Source of the DNA: Gammaproteobacteria bacterium
GTDB taxonomy: Bacteria; Pseudomonadota; Gammaproteobacteria; Burkholderiales; Rhodocyclaceae
Direction of reading: 5' to 3'
Length of the DNA stretch: 64,000 nt
Assembly (NCBI GenBank): GCA_018825305.1
Contig: JAHJEO010000024.1
Location: forward strand, 124,001-188,000
In this document: piece after piece, positions 37,015 through 46,759 of the stretch
Layout: each line of letters starts with the position of its first letter
Numbering within the stretch: the stretch's first letter is position 1
Made by a program: the position numbers and the translations under genes
Notes under the pieces: model-generated
Told to the model about the DNA's origin: nothing
The model's database searches: none
What the model saw: only the letters and a program-made list of their open reading frames with translations

Positions 37015-38475
37015 ATGAGCGAAGCCGAAGACACCCGGGAAGAACCCCGCCGCCCCGACCAGGACAAGCTGCAGCAGCACCTGAAGGAAGTTCAGGTACT
37101 GCTGGCGCGCCATCGTCGCGTCGAAAACCTGGTGCATCGCCAGGACATGCCGCGTCACGATCTTGTCGAGGGCCTGCTGCACAAGCAGCACCTGGCCGAA
37201 CTACAGACGCGGCTGGATGGCTACCACTCGGCCGACGTCGCCCACATCCTGGAATCGCTGCCGCTCGACGAGCGCCTGCTGGTGTGGGACATGGTCAAGG
37301 CCGATCGCGATGGCGACATCCTGCTCGAGGTCTCCGACGCCGTCCGGGAATCGCTGATCGAGACGATGGCGCACCACGAGTTGAGCGCCGCAGTCGCCCA
37401 ACTCGACGCCGACGAACTGGCCGACCTGGCGCCCGACCTCCCCACCGAGGTCATGGAAGACGTCTTCCGCAACCTCGACACCGAGGAGCGCCTGCAATTG
37501 CGCTCGGCGATGTCCTACGACGAGAATGCCGTCGGCGCCCTGATGGACTTCGACATGGTGACGGTGCGGGCGGATGTCTCGCTGGAGGCGGTGCTGCGCT
37601 ACCTGCGCCGCTTCGACGAACTGCCGGACCAGACCGACCAGATCTTCGTCATCGACCGCGAGGATCACCTGCACGGCGTGCTGCCGGTCAACACGCTGCT
37701 CATCAAGGACCCGGACACCCTGGTGGAAAGCGTGATGCGACGCGACGCGCTGACACTGCGTCCTGAGGACAAGGCCGATACCGCGGCACAGGCGTTCGAG
37801 CGTTACGACCTGGTGTCGGCGCCGGTGGTCAGCGCCGACGACAAGCTGATCGGCCGCGTCACCGTCGATGCGGTGGTGGACTACATCCGCGAAGAGGCAG
37901 AAGCCGAACAGCTGGCGCAGGCCGGCCTGCGCGAGGAGGAAGACATTTTCGCCTCGGTCTGGGACTCGGTGAGAAACCGCTGGCAATGGCTGGCACTCAA
38001 CCTCGTCACCGCCATCATCGCCTCGCGCGTGATCGGTGCCTTCGAAGGCACCATCGAGAAGCTGGTCGCACTGGCCGCATTGATGCCCATCGTCGCCGGC
38101 ATCGGCGGCAACTCCGGCAACCAGACCATCACCATGATCGTCCGCGCGATCGCGCTGGGGCAGATCGGCGAGGAATCCCAGCGCCGCCTCTACCGCAAGG
38201 AACTCAAGGTCGCCCTCATCAACGGCGTGGTCTGGGGCGGGCTGCTCGGCATCATTGCCTGGTGGCTCTATGCCGACTGGCGCCTCGGGCTGGTCATGAC
38301 TTCGGCGATGACCCTCAATCTCGCCGTCGCCGCCCTCATCGGCGTGATGATCCCGATGACCCTGCAGAAGCTCGGCCGCGACCCCGCCATCGGCGGCTCG
38401 GTGATGGTGACCGCCGTCACCGATTCCGGCGGCTTCTTCATCTTCCTCGGGCTGGCGACGCTGTTCCTGCTGTAG
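37015..38475 (+). CDS. mgtE: Magnesium transporter MgtE
   Basis: This 486-residue Mg2+ channel-transporter has a cytoplasmic N domain of helical repeats (HVAHILESLPLDERLLVWDMV is typical in form), two CBS domains (about residues 170-300, with MRRDALTLRPEDKADTAAQ and DAVVDYIREEAE) that gate by Mg2+, and five C-terminal helices. The membrane part includes LMPIVAGIGGNSGNQTITMI, the pore-lining signature, and VTAVTDSGGFFIFLGLATLFL. The length is close to the family average of about 450. It is a single gene between mtgA and a chemoreceptor. Confidence 0.94.
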   Translation: MSEAEDTREEPRRPDQDKLQQHLKEVQVLLARHRRVENLVHRQDMPRHDLVEGLLHKQHLAELQTRLDGYHSADVAHILESLPLDERLLVWDMVKADRDGDILLEVSDAVRESLIETMAHHELSAAVAQLDADELADLAPDLPTEVMEDVFRNLDTEERLQLRSAMSYDENAVGALMDFDMVTVRADVSLEAVLRYLRRFDELPDQTDQIFVIDREDHLHGVLPVNTLLIKDPDTLVESVMRRDALTLRPEDKADTAAQAFERYDLVSAPVVSADDKLIGRVTVDAVVDYIREEAEAEQLAQAGLREEEDIFASVWDSVRNRWQWLALNLVTAIIASRVIGAFEGTIEKLVALAALMPIVAGIGGNSGNQTITMIVRAIALGQIGEESQRRLYRKELKVALINGVVWGGLLGIIAWWLYADWRLGLVMTSAMTLNLAVAALIGVMIPMTLQKLGRDPAIGGSVMVTAVTDSGGFFIFLGLATLFLL

Positions 38476-38574
38476 TCAATACGGGCAGCATAACCATTGG
38501 GGTCGCGTGGGTGCTATTCTGCGGCCCGCAGGCGGTGCAACAGACACTGTCGCTTGACCAACCGGGGACCCAAA

Positions 38575-40221
38575 ATGAATAACTTTTCGATCGGGCAGCG
38601 CATCGCCATTCTCATGATGGCTGGCGGCGTCCTGCTGCTGAGCATCGCCTTCATCGGCTGGAAAAACGAACGCGCCGCGGTTGCCGCGCTGCAATCGGTT
38701 TACGACGATCGCACCGTTCCGCTCAAGGACTTGTCGAAGATCGCCGACCTGCTCAGCGACAATACCCTGGACCTGGTGATCTCGCTGCAGCACGATCCGC
38801 GCTCGCCGCTCGTCGCCGCCCACAACCACCCGGTGGACATGCATGTCGACAATTTCGCCAAGCGGCGCGGCGAAATCACCGTGCTCTGGGATAAATACAT
38901 GGCGACCTACCTCACCCCCGAGGAAACCCGCCTTGCCGCGGATTTCGCCGAGAAGCGCAAGGCGTGGGTCGCCACGGCCGCCGCCCTGCTCGATCGCATC
39001 AAGAACGGCGACTATTCCCCGGACCTGATGCGCGAGGTGCTCAAGGGCCTCAATGGCGAAGGTCGTGCCGCCCGCGACGCGCTCGATGCGCTGATGCAAC
39101 TCCAGGCAAGTGTCGCCCAGGAGGCGTATTTGGAGGCACAGGCCACGCACCAGACGGGCATGCTGCTGTTCACGCTCATCATTGTCGGCGGCATGTCAGC
39201 CGCCGGATTTTTCTCCTGGTACCTCGCCCGATCGATCACTGCGCCGATCGGCGCCTCGGTACGCATCGCCGAATCCATCGCCGCCGGCGACCTGACCCAG
39301 GCGGTTCCGCCTGGCGGCAGGGACGAGGCCGGCCGCCTGCTCACTGCCTTCGCCACCATGCAGCAAGGCTTGCGCAGCATGGTCGGCGGGGCGCAGCAAA
39401 GCGCGCAGGCGCTATCCCGCGCCGCCGGCGAACTGGCCGCGGCGACCCAGCAATCCGCCCAGGCTTCGGCGGAACAAAGCGAAGCCGCCGCAAGCATGGC
39501 GGCTGGGGTCGAAGAAATGTCGGTGTCGATCGACCAGGTGCGCGACCATGCGCGCGACGCGCGCGGCGTGGCCAGCGGGGCCGGCGACGAGTCGCGTGCC
39601 GGAGCGCAGGTGGTGCACTCCAGCGCCGATGAAATGCGTCATGTCGCCGAGGCCGTCAATAGCGCTGCCGGCACCATCCGCGAACTGGAAAACTACTCAA
39701 ACGAAATCTCCGCGATCATCAACGTAATCCGCGAGGTTGCCGACCAGACCAACCTGCTGGCGCTCAATGCCGCCATCGAGGCAGCTCGCGCCGGCGAGCA
39801 GGGACGGGGCTTCGCGGTCGTCGCCGACGAAGTGCGCAAGCTGGCCGAACGCACTTCGGAATCGACCCACACCATCGCCAGCGTCATCGAGAAGGTTCAG
39901 GCCGGTGCGCGGCGCGCGGCCCACGAAATGGAGGGCGGCGTCGCCCGCGTCGAAGGTGGCGTCAAGCTCGCGCACCAGGCAGCCGACTCGATCAACGGCA
40001 TTCAGGAAAGTGCAGAGCGCGTGGTTGCCGCCGTCCGCGACATCGGCAGCGCCCTCGATGAGCAGTCAGCCGCCGCGCAGGACATCGCCCGCGGCGTCGA
40101 GCGCATCGCCAGCATGTCGGAAGAAAACAGTGCCAGCGTGCGCCAGACCTCGGCCGCCACCGAGAAACTGCGCGAACTGGCGACCGAGCTCGAAGGCTCG
40201 GTCGTACGCTTCCGCATCTGA
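38575..40221 (+). CDS. Methyl-accepting chemotaxis protein
   Basis: This 548-residue transmembrane chemoreceptor has TM1 ([20 protein letters not shown]), a periplasmic four-helix-bundle-type sensor of about 150 residues, and TM2 ([23 protein letters not shown]). A HAMP domain ([21 protein letters not shown]) and a signalling hairpin with tip [22 protein letters not shown] follow. Alanine- and Glu/Gln-rich methylation helices flank the tip. No C-terminal CheR-docking pentapeptide is evident. Its ligand is unknown and no che genes adjoin it, but the pilGHIJ-chpA system lies 3 kb downstream. Confidence 0.93.
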   Translation: MNNFSIGQRIAILMMAGGVLLLSIAFIGWKNERAAVAALQSVYDDRTVPLKDLSKIADLLSDNTLDLVISLQHDPRSPLVAAHNHPVDMHVDNFAKRRGEITVLWDKYMATYLTPEETRLAADFAEKRKAWVATAAALLDRIKNGDYSPDLMREVLKGLNGEGRAARDALDALMQLQASVAQEAYLEAQATHQTGMLLFTLIIVGGMSAAGFFSWYLARSITAPIGASVRIAESIAAGDLTQAVPPGGRDEAGRLLTAFATMQQGLRSMVGGAQQSAQALSRAAGELAAATQQSAQASAEQSEAAASMAAGVEEMSVSIDQVRDHARDARGVASGAGDESRAGAQVVHSSADEMRHVAEAVNSAAGTIRELENYSNEISAIINVIREVADQTNLLALNAAIEAARAGEQGRGFAVVADEVRKLAERTSESTHTIASVIEKVQAGARRAAHEMEGGVARVEGGVKLAHQAADSINGIQESAERVVAAVRDIGSALDEQSAAAQDIARGVERIASMSEENSASVRQTSAATEKLRELATELEGSVVRFRI

Positions 40222-40260
40222 CAACCGCCGCATCGGCGGAAGGCGCCGCGCGCGGCGTCC

Positions 40261-40277
40261 CGCCAGCGCCGACTTTT
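40261..40277 (+). repeat. Dispersed 17-mer repeat, exact copy 4 (between chemoreceptor and hemL)
   Basis: CGCCAGCGCCGACTTTT preceded by GGCGTCC lies in the 55-base gap between the convergent chemoreceptor and hemL genes, touching the hemL stop codon. It is the only exact copy outside coding sequence. Confidence 0.85.
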
Positions 40278-41545
40278 TAGAAACAGGCCTCCGCGGCCGC
40301 AACGGTAGCGGCGATGTCGGCGTCGGAATGCGCGGCCGAGACGAAACCGGCCTCGAAGGCCGAGGGTGCCAGATAGACACCCTTTTCCAGCATGGCGTGG
40401 AAAAAGCGGTTGAAGGCTTCCTTGTCGCAGGCCATCACCTCGTCGAAGGATGTGGGGACCCGGTCGGAGAAATAGACGCCGAACATGCCGCCGACCGACT
40501 GGGCGCAGAATTTGACGCCCTTCTTCTGCGCCGCCACCGTCATGCCGTCGACCAGCGCCCTGGTCTTCGCCGCGAGCGCTTCGTAGAAGCCGGGCTGCAT
40601 GACCTTGTTAAGCGTCGCCAGACCGGCCGCGACCGACAGCGGGTTGCCCGAGAGGGTGCCGGCCTGATAGACCGGACCGAGCGGGGCGATCTTCTCCATG
40701 ACCTTGCGGCGACCACCGAAGGCGCCGAGCGGCAGACCGCCGCCGACCACCTTGCCGAAGGTCGACAGGTCGGGCCTGATGCCGAACAGGCCCTGCGCCG
40801 AACCGGCCCCGACGCGGAAGCCCGTCATCACCTCGTCGAAAATCAGCAGCGCTCCGTGCTGGTCGCACAGATGCCGCATCGCCTTGAGGAACTCGGGCGT
40901 GGGACGGATCAGGTTCATGTTGCCGGCCACCGGTTCGACGATGACGCAGGCAATGTCGCGACCATGTTTGTGGAAGACGTGCGCCAGTTCGGCCGCATCG
41001 TTGTAGTCGAGCACCAGGGTGTGCTTGGCGAGGTCCGGCGGCACGCCGGCCGACGAAGGATTGCCGAAGGTCAGCGCACCCGAGCCGGCCTTGACCAGCA
41101 GGCTGTCGGCGTGGCCGTGGTAGCAGCCTTCGAACTTGACGATCATGTCGCGGTCGGTGAAGCCGCGCGCCAGGCGAATCGCACTCATCGTCGCCTCGGT
41201 GCCGGACGAAACCAGCCGCACCATGTCCATGCTCGGCACCAGCTTGACAAGCAGTTCGGCCAGGTCGATCTCGGCCTCGGTCGGGGCGCCGAAGGACAAG
41301 CCTTGGGCAGCGGCGGCCTGAACTGCGGCGACGACTTCGGGGTCGGCATGGCCGAGGATCAGCGGCCCCCAGGAACCAACATAGTCGAGGTAGCGTTTGC
41401 CGTCGGCGTCCCACACGCATGAGCCCTCGCCACGGGTGAAGAAGCGCGGTGTACCGCCGACCGAACGGAAGGCGCGCACGGGGGAGTTGACGCCACCGGG
41501 AATGGTTTTCTGGGCACGACTGAAGAGCTCTTCGTTACGGGTCAT
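40277..41545 (-). CDS. hemL: Glutamate-1-semialdehyde 2,1-aminomutase
   Basis: This 422-residue PLP enzyme converts glutamate-1-semialdehyde to 5-aminolevulinate in the C5 heme pathway. [18 protein letters not shown] is the signature N-terminus. The PLP-binding region has [14 protein letters not shown] and the Schiff-base Lys in [33 protein letters not shown] and [10 protein letters not shown] are also family motifs. The ATG at 41545 gives the normal length; weaker GTG/TTG codons lie just upstream. It is the last gene of thiD-thiE-hemL. Confidence 0.96.
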   Translation of the reverse strand: MTRNEELFSRAQKTIPGGVNSPVRAFRSVGGTPRFFTRGEGSCVWDADGKRYLDYVGSWGPLILGHADPEVVAAVQAAAAQGLSFGAPTEAEIDLAELLVKLVPSMDMVRLVSSGTEATMSAIRLARGFTDRDMIVKFEGCYHGHADSLLVKAGSGALTFGNPSSAGVPPDLAKHTLVLDYNDAAELAHVFHKHGRDIACVIVEPVAGNMNLIRPTPEFLKAMRHLCDQHGALLIFDEVMTGFRVGAGSAQGLFGIRPDLSTFGKVVGGGLPLGAFGGRRKVMEKIAPLGPVYQAGTLSGNPLSVAAGLATLNKVMQPGFYEALAAKTRALVDGMTVAAQKKGVKFCAQSVGGMFGVYFSDRVPTSFDEVMACDKEAFNRFFHAMLEKGVYLAPSAFEAGFVSAAHSDADIAATVAAAEACF

Positions 41546-41560
41546 TGCATTCACCAACAA

Positions 41561-42193
41561 CTATTTGTTGAAAAGTTTCTGGAAGGCCGTCGCCCGGCCC
41601 TTGATGTCCATGGCGTCGAACAGGTCGCTGACAACGGCGACCATGTCGGCCCCGGCAGCAAGCACAGCAGAGGCATTGTCCAACTTGATGCCGCCGATTG
41701 CCGCAACCGGCAGCTTGACCCGGCGCTTGGTCTCGGTGACAAGTTCCAGCGAGGCTCGCGTCGCCCGGGGCTTGGTCGATGAGGGAAACATGCTGCCAAC
41801 CGCCACGTAATCGGCGCCGGCCGCCTCGGCCGCCACCGCGCGCTCGACGTCGTCGTAGCAGGACACCCCGAGGATGCGCTTGGGGCCGAGCGCCTGTCGC
41901 GCCATCACCGCGTCGGCATCGTCGCGGCCGAGATGGACGCCATCGGCACCGATCTCGATGGCGAGCCAGACATCATCGTTGATGATCAGCCGGGCGTCGT
42001 GGGCGTGACAGATGCGCAGCAGCTCCGCCGCCTGCGAGCGCTTGAGCGGCATCGGTGCATCCTTGTTGCGGTACTGCACCATCCGGACACCGCCCTCGAG
42101 CGCCAGCACCACCAGCGCCGACAAGCGCGGCAGCAGGTTGTCGGCCGGCGTTATGGCGTAAAGGCCTTGCAGCGACTTATTGCTCTTGCCCAT
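41561..42193 (-). CDS. thiE: Thiamine phosphate synthase
   Basis: This 210-residue TIM-barrel enzyme joins HMP diphosphate and thiazole phosphate. LYAITPADN, MVQYRNKDA, LIINDDVWLAIEIGADGVHLGRDD (the substrate and metal site), ILGVSCYDD, ADYVAVGSMFPSSTKP and VAAIGGIKLDNA follow the family order. The ATG at 42193 has GGAGGGGG directly upstream; the open frame extends much further without homology. It overlaps thiD by 17 bases, and hemL follows 15 bases after its stop. Confidence 0.96.
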   Translation of the reverse strand: MGKSNKSLQGLYAITPADNLLPRLSALVVLALEGGVRMVQYRNKDAPMPLKRSQAAELLRICHAHDARLIINDDVWLAIEIGADGVHLGRDDADAVMARQALGPKRILGVSCYDDVERAVAAEAAGADYVAVGSMFPSSTKPRATRASLELVTETKRRVKLPVAAIGGIKLDNASAVLAAGADMVAVVSDLFDAMDIKGRATAFQKLFNK

Positions 42194-43022
42194 CTTCCCC
42201 CTCCCGTGCCCAAAAGAAGCGATCCGGAATGTACTGCCCCATGCCGGGGCGGAAACCTGCTGCCAATGCCTGCCAAGTGTATTCCTGAGCGTCGCGCACC
42301 GCGTCGCCGATGTCGAGCCCCATGGCAAGATTGGCGGCAATCGCCGAGGCCAGCGTGCAGCCCGAGCCATGATAGCTGCCGGACAAGCGCTCCCAGGTAT
42401 CGCTGCGCACCGCGCCATGCGAACCGTAAAGCGTATTGACCACCTGCGGCGTGCCCTCGTGGGTGCCGGTGACCAGGACATAGCTGCAGCCGGCAACGAT
42501 CAGCCGCCGCGCACACTCCGGCAGGTTCGGTGCATCGGCATCGGCATCGTCGAGCGCAAGACGGCGTGCCTCAAGGCTGTTCGGGGTAAGGATCGTCGTC
42601 TGCGGCAACAGCAGCTCGATCATCGCATCGATCATTTCCTCGTCCGCCAGCGCGTCGCCGCGTCCCGAAGTCAGCACCGGGTCAAGCACGCGCGGCACAT
42701 CGGGGTAATCGGCAAGCACCTCGGCAATCGCGACAATCGCCTCGACACTACCCAGCATGCCGAGCTTGAAGGCGGCCACCGGCATGTCCTCGAGCAGGGC
42801 GCGAGCCTGGTCGGCCACCCAGCCGCCATCGATGGCAAGAACGGCCTCGACGCCGGTGGTGTCCTGCACCGTGAGCGCCGTGATGACGGAAAGCGGATGA
42901 CAGCCCATGCTGGCCAGCGTCAACAGGTCGGCCTGCGCGCCGGCACCACTGGTCGGATCGGCGGCCGCAAAACTCAGCACCATCGGCGGCAATGGTTCCT
43001 GGGTGGGTGGTGACATCGGCAT
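42177..43022 (-). CDS. thiD: Hydroxymethylpyrimidine (phosphate) kinase ThiD
   Basis: This 281-residue (or 279 from the ATG at 43016) ribokinase-fold kinase phosphorylates HMP and HMP-P. VLSFAAADPTSGAGAQADLLTLASMG is the N-terminal substrate site, followed by GCHPLSVITALTVQDTTGV, VLDPVLTSGRGDALADEE, LTPNSLEARRLAL, YVLVTGTHEG and the C-terminal SGSYHGSGCTLASAIAANLAMG with the anion-hole/catalytic Asp region (here GSGC). It leads the thiD-thiE-hemL operon and is divergent from pilG across 200 bases. Confidence 0.95.
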   Translation of the reverse strand: MPMSPPTQEPLPPMVLSFAAADPTSGAGAQADLLTLASMGCHPLSVITALTVQDTTGVEAVLAIDGGWVADQARALLEDMPVAAFKLGMLGSVEAIVAIAEVLADYPDVPRVLDPVLTSGRGDALADEEMIDAMIELLLPQTTILTPNSLEARRLALDDADADAPNLPECARRLIVAGCSYVLVTGTHEGTPQVVNTLYGSHGAVRSDTWERLSGSYHGSGCTLASAIAANLAMGLDIGDAVRDAQEYTWQALAAGFRPGMGQYIPDRFFWAREGEDGQEQ

Positions 43023-43222
43023 GCGCGCGGGCGGCTGGGTGCGGTAAGATGCGCCGATTCTAACCTGAAGCTGTCGTCCAACCGTTCGTGGCAAGGGGCG
43101 CACCGCCCGCCTGCAAGGACGACTTCGAGATGATCCAGGTCTGATTGATGTATATTCGCCGAAAATCCGGCGCATGAACGCTGGGTAGGTGGCAAACGGC
43201 ACGAACGGGGGAGGCTTGGCAG

Positions 43223-43618
43223 TTGTCCGAGGGTGATCTGAAGGGCGTCAAGGTCATGGTGATCGATGATTCGAACACCATCCGCAAGAGTGCCGAAATC
43301 TTTCTGGTGCAGGCCGGCTGCCAGGTGCTTGTAGCCGAGGACGGCTTCGACGCCCTGGCCAAAATCGCCGACAACCAGCCGGCCGTCATTTTCTGCGACA
43401 TCCTGATGCCGCGCCTCGACGGCTACCAGACCTGCGCCCTGATCAAGAAGAACCCCCGCTTTTCCGGTACGCCGGTGATCATGCTGTCCTCCAAGGACGG
43501 TTTGTTCGACCGTGCGCGCGGCCGCATGGTCGGCTCCGACGAATACCTGACGAAGCCGTTCACCAAGGAAAGCCTAATTAAAACAGTGGCAACCCACGCC
43601 GGGCGAGCCACTGCATAA
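43223..43618 (+). CDS. pilG: Twitching motility response regulator PilG
   Basis: This 131-residue single-domain CheY-like receiver is expected to take phosphate from ChpA and control pilus extension. VKVMVIDDSNTIRKSAEIFL holds the acidic pair, VIFCDILMPRLDGYQ the phospho-Asp, VIMLSSKDGLFDRARG the switch Ser and DEYLTKPFTKESL the Lys. The start appears to be TTG at 43223 with GGGGGAGG nine bases upstream; no ATG fits. It opens the pilG-H-I-J-chpA operon and is separated by 18 bases from pilH. Confidence 0.92.
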   Translation: MSEGDLKGVKVMVIDDSNTIRKSAEIFLVQAGCQVLVAEDGFDALAKIADNQPAVIFCDILMPRLDGYQTCALIKKNPRFSGTPVIMLSSKDGLFDRARGRMVGSDEYLTKPFTKESLIKTVATHAGRATA

Positions 43619-43636
43619 ACCAGTAAAGGAGATCAG

Positions 43637-44002
43637 ATGCCCATCAAGAAAATCCTCATCGTCGACGACTCGCCGACGGAGCGCCACGTCCTGACCGATC
43701 TGCTGAGCAAGAACGGCTTTCATATCATCACGGCAGAAAGCGGCGAGCAGGCCATCACCGTGGCCAAGGAGCAATTGCCCGACCTCATCATCATGGACGT
43801 GGTGATGCCCGGCATGAACGGCTTCCAGGCCACGCGCACCATCTCGCGCGAACCGGCGACTCAGCATATTCCCGTCATCATGTGCACCACCAAGGATCAG
43901 GAAACCGACAAGATCTGGGGCATGCGCCAGGGCGCCCAGGACTACATGGTGAAGCCGGTCGACCAGCCGGCATTGCTGGCCAAGATCGCCGCCCTCGGCT
44001 AA
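43637..44002 (+). CDS. pilH: Twitching motility response regulator PilH
   Basis: This 121-residue CheY-like receiver is the second output regulator of the Pil-Chp system, associated in Pseudomonas with pilus retraction or as a phosphate sink. ILIVDDSPTERHVLTDLLSK, LIIMDVVMPGMNGFQATR (phospho-Asp), IPVIMCTTKDQETD and YMVKPVDQPALL are the receiver landmarks. AGGAG lies upstream of the ATG. It follows pilG and precedes the CheW-like pilI. Confidence 0.94.
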   Translation: MPIKKILIVDDSPTERHVLTDLLSKNGFHIITAESGEQAITVAKEQLPDLIIMDVVMPGMNGFQATRTISREPATQHIPVIMCTTKDQETDKIWGMRQGAQDYMVKPVDQPALLAKIAALG

Positions 44003-44024
44003 GGACGGACTCGAGCACTAACGC

Positions 44025-44543
44025 ATGGCACGAAGAATCAGTCTGCGGGAATTCCAGGCGGGCCTGTCCGAACGGCTGACATCGGCCAAACGCGGCCAGA
44101 CGGCGCAGGCGCTGCTCGGCATTATTTCCGGCAAGGATCACTGCCTGCTCAAGCTTTCCGATTCCGGCGAAGTCCTGCCGCTGCCACCACTGACCAATGT
44201 GCCGCTGACCAAACCCTGGTTTGCCGGCGTCGCCAACGTGCGCGGTGCACTGTATGGCGTGGTCGACTTTTCCGCCTTTCGCGGTGGCGAAGCCACTCCA
44301 CGCAACAGCGAGGCGCGGCTGCTGCTGATTGGTGCCCGCCACGGCATCAACAGTGCGCTGCTAGTAAATCGAACGCTGGGTCTCAAGAACTTCAGCCAGA
44401 TGCGGGAAGATCCGGCGGCGAGTGGCCCGGTTTCCGCGCCCTGGATCGGAACACACTACAGCGACGCCGATGGCCAGTCCTGGCTTCAACTGCACGTCAA
44501 ACCGCTGCTCGACGACCCGGACTTCCTGAACATCGCGCTTTGA
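44025..44543 (+). CDS. pilI: CheW-like adaptor PilI
   Basis: This 172-residue adaptor couples the PilJ receptor to the ChpA kinase. The CheW fold is recognisable in LPLPPLTNVPLTKPWFAGVANVRGALYGVVDFSAF, where the conserved G-x-x-N-x-RG-x-hydrophobic motif appears, and in ALLVNRTLGLKN. It lies between pilH and pilJ with 22- and 57-base gaps. Identification rests on fold motifs and gene order. Confidence 0.92.
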   Translation: MARRISLREFQAGLSERLTSAKRGQTAQALLGIISGKDHCLLKLSDSGEVLPLPPLTNVPLTKPWFAGVANVRGALYGVVDFSAFRGGEATPRNSEARLLLIGARHGINSALLVNRTLGLKNFSQMREDPAASGPVSAPWIGTHYSDADGQSWLQLHVKPLLDDPDFLNIAL

Positions 44544-44600
44544 CCGAACCGCTACCGACCTCACTTCCAATGACACGCCACATGTACCAGGGGAATCACC

Positions 44601-46703
44601 ATGGCCTTTAAGCTGCCCTTCAAGTTGCCGTCCTTCGACCGCCGCAGCAACCGGGCATCGCCCCAGACCACCGTGATGGGCGATGCGCCGGGCAAGCTCG
44701 CGACCGCAATTCCCGCGCAGGAACGACGTGGCAAAAGCGCGCTGCCGTTGATCGGCCATAAATCGGCCAACATGCAGTTGCAGATACTCGGCGCGGCCGC
44801 CTTCCTCTTTTTGATAGCGCTGGTGTTCGTGCTGTGGCAACAGATTCGGACCACGGAAATCCGCGACAGCCACCGCGCAATCATCGCCGAGATGCGGGTG
44901 TTCTCCCAGGTCATCGGCAAAGGCGCGATTCGCGTGACGACGCAAGGCTCGGCGGCCGACTTCGCCACGCTCCAGACCGGCCGCACCCGCTTCGACAAGT
45001 TGCTCGGCCTGCTCAGCAACGGTGGCGCCGACGCCGGCTTCAATACCGTAGCCGTCGACGACGAACTGCGGCCCGACGTTGCCAAGATCGCCGGGGTCTG
45101 GAAAGCGCTGGACAGCGGACTGGACGCCGTCCTTGCCAAGGAGAAGGCGCTGAAGGGCCTGGCCTCGGCCTCAGACGCGACGGCCGCCGCTGCCCAAACA
45201 ATAGCCAAACTTGCCGAGACGAGCCCGGCCCTGTCCGACATCGCCAAGAGCGCGACCTCCGTCGCGCGGCGCGGCCGGGCCGTGCTGCTGTTGCCCGCCC
45301 CCCTGCACCTGCAGGCCGTCGAAGTGCTCAAGACCGACCTCACCACGGCCTTCCAACAAGCGGAAGCCGCGTCCAAGGCGGTCGATGGTCCGGCCCGCGA
45401 GGCGCTGGAAAAGGCACTCGGCGAAATCGGTGCCGCCGGTGCGCAGATCGCGTCCAGCATCCCCGACCTCGACCTAGCGAAGGCCGGGGGTGCCAAGCTG
45501 CAACCGCAGGCAGAGCAACTGGCCAGCGCGACAGACAACCTGTTCCAGTCGATCGGCATACGCGGCGAGGATACCTACACCACGGCAATCATCGTGGTCT
45601 CCGGGTCAATGGTGCTGCTGCTGCTGGTGCTGATGCTCAAGGTATTCAACGACGACACCCAGTTCCGTCGCCAGGAGTCAGAGCGGCAGCGCCGCGAGGC
45701 CGAGACGGCAAAGAACGTGACCCAGGAAGCCATTCTGCGGCTGATGAACGAGATGGGCGACCTCGCCGACGGCGACCTGACGATACGCGCCACGGTGTCC
45801 GAGGACGTGACCGGCGCCATCGCCGACTCGGTGAACTACACCATTGAAGAACTCGCGGTGCTGGTGCGGCGAATCAACGAGGCGGCAGGCCAGGTGGCGA
45901 CGGCGTCCGAAACCGCCCAGGAAACCTCGAACCAGCTGCTTGAAGCCACCGAGCGCCAGTCGCACGAAATCCAGCAGGCCAGCGAGCAGGTGCTTGAAAT
46001 GGCGCAGTCGATGAGCGAGGTATCGGGCAACGCGCTGGAGTCGGCGCGAGTGGCGCGCCAGTCGCTGGAGGCAGCGCAGAAAGGCGCCGAGGCGGTAGAA
46101 AACTCGATCAAGGGCATGAACGAGATTCGTGGCCAGATCCAGGAAACCTCGAAGCGGATCAAGCGCCTCGGCGAATCCTCGCAGGAGATCGGCGAGATCG
46201 TGGAACTGATTTCCGACATTACCGAACAGACCAACGTGCTGGCGCTCAACGCCGCCATTCAGGCGGCCTCGGCCGGCGAGGCGGGCCGCGGCTTCACGGT
46301 GGTGGCGGAAGAAGTGCAGCGTCTGGCGGAACGTTCCGGCGAGGCGACCAAACAGATCGCAGCGATCGTCAAGACCATTCAGGCGGACACCCACGACGCC
46401 GTTTCGGCAATGGAATACTCGACGCAAGGCGTGGTCGAGGGCGCCAAGCTGTCGGACGCTGCCGGCCAGGCGCTGGAGGAAATCTCCAACGTGTCGAAGA
46501 CGCTGGCCGAACTGATTGCCAAGATCTCGACCGACACCCAGCACCAGTCCGGGGTCGCAACCGGCGTGGCCACCGCGATGGAAGGCATTCGCCAGGTGAC
46601 CGACCAGACGACCGACGGCACCAAGCGCACCGCTGTGTCGATTGGCGAACTTGCCGACCTTGCTGCGGAACTGAAGGGTTCGGTTGCGGGCTTCAAGGTC
46701 TGA
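44601..46703 (+). CDS. pilJ: Twitching motility chemoreceptor PilJ
   Basis: This 700-residue membrane receptor of the Pil-Chp system has TM1 ([22 protein letters not shown], about residues 58-80), a long periplasmic region of about 240 residues with two PilJ-type helical modules, and TM2 ([20 protein letters not shown]). A HAMP-like segment and the signalling hairpin [22 protein letters not shown] follow. In Pseudomonas PilJ senses surface contact through pilin. A bulged GC hairpin (46723-46745) separates it from chpA. Confidence 0.95.
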   Translation: MAFKLPFKLPSFDRRSNRASPQTTVMGDAPGKLATAIPAQERRGKSALPLIGHKSANMQLQILGAAAFLFLIALVFVLWQQIRTTEIRDSHRAIIAEMRVFSQVIGKGAIRVTTQGSAADFATLQTGRTRFDKLLGLLSNGGADAGFNTVAVDDELRPDVAKIAGVWKALDSGLDAVLAKEKALKGLASASDATAAAAQTIAKLAETSPALSDIAKSATSVARRGRAVLLLPAPLHLQAVEVLKTDLTTAFQQAEAASKAVDGPAREALEKALGEIGAAGAQIASSIPDLDLAKAGGAKLQPQAEQLASATDNLFQSIGIRGEDTYTTAIIVVSGSMVLLLLVLMLKVFNDDTQFRRQESERQRREAETAKNVTQEAILRLMNEMGDLADGDLTIRATVSEDVTGAIADSVNYTIEELAVLVRRINEAAGQVATASETAQETSNQLLEATERQSHEIQQASEQVLEMAQSMSEVSGNALESARVARQSLEAAQKGAEAVENSIKGMNEIRGQIQETSKRIKRLGESSQEIGEIVELISDITEQTNVLALNAAIQAASAGEAGRGFTVVAEEVQRLAERSGEATKQIAAIVKTIQADTHDAVSAMEYSTQGVVEGAKLSDAAGQALEEISNVSKTLAELIAKISTDTQHQSGVATGVATAMEGIRQVTDQTTDGTKRTAVSIGELADLAAELKGSVAGFKV

Positions 46704-46722
46704 ATCGAATGAACGCTCCCAC

Positions 46723-46745
46723 CCCCCAGCCCCGATAGGCGGGGG
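46723..46745 (+). other. Intercistronic hairpin between pilJ and chpA
   Basis: CCCCC-A-GCC pairs with GGC-GGGGG around CCGATA (46723-46745) with one bulged A. There is no T-run, so it may modulate read-through or mRNA stability rather than terminate. Confidence 0.4.
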
Positions 46746-46759
46746 ACGGTTACCTACTC

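Noticed and set aside
37825-37850. CAGCGCCGAC in mgtE and similar words in tonB and thiE as further 17-mer copies
   Set aside because: They share only the GC-rich core and lack the TTTT end and flanks, as expected from common codons.
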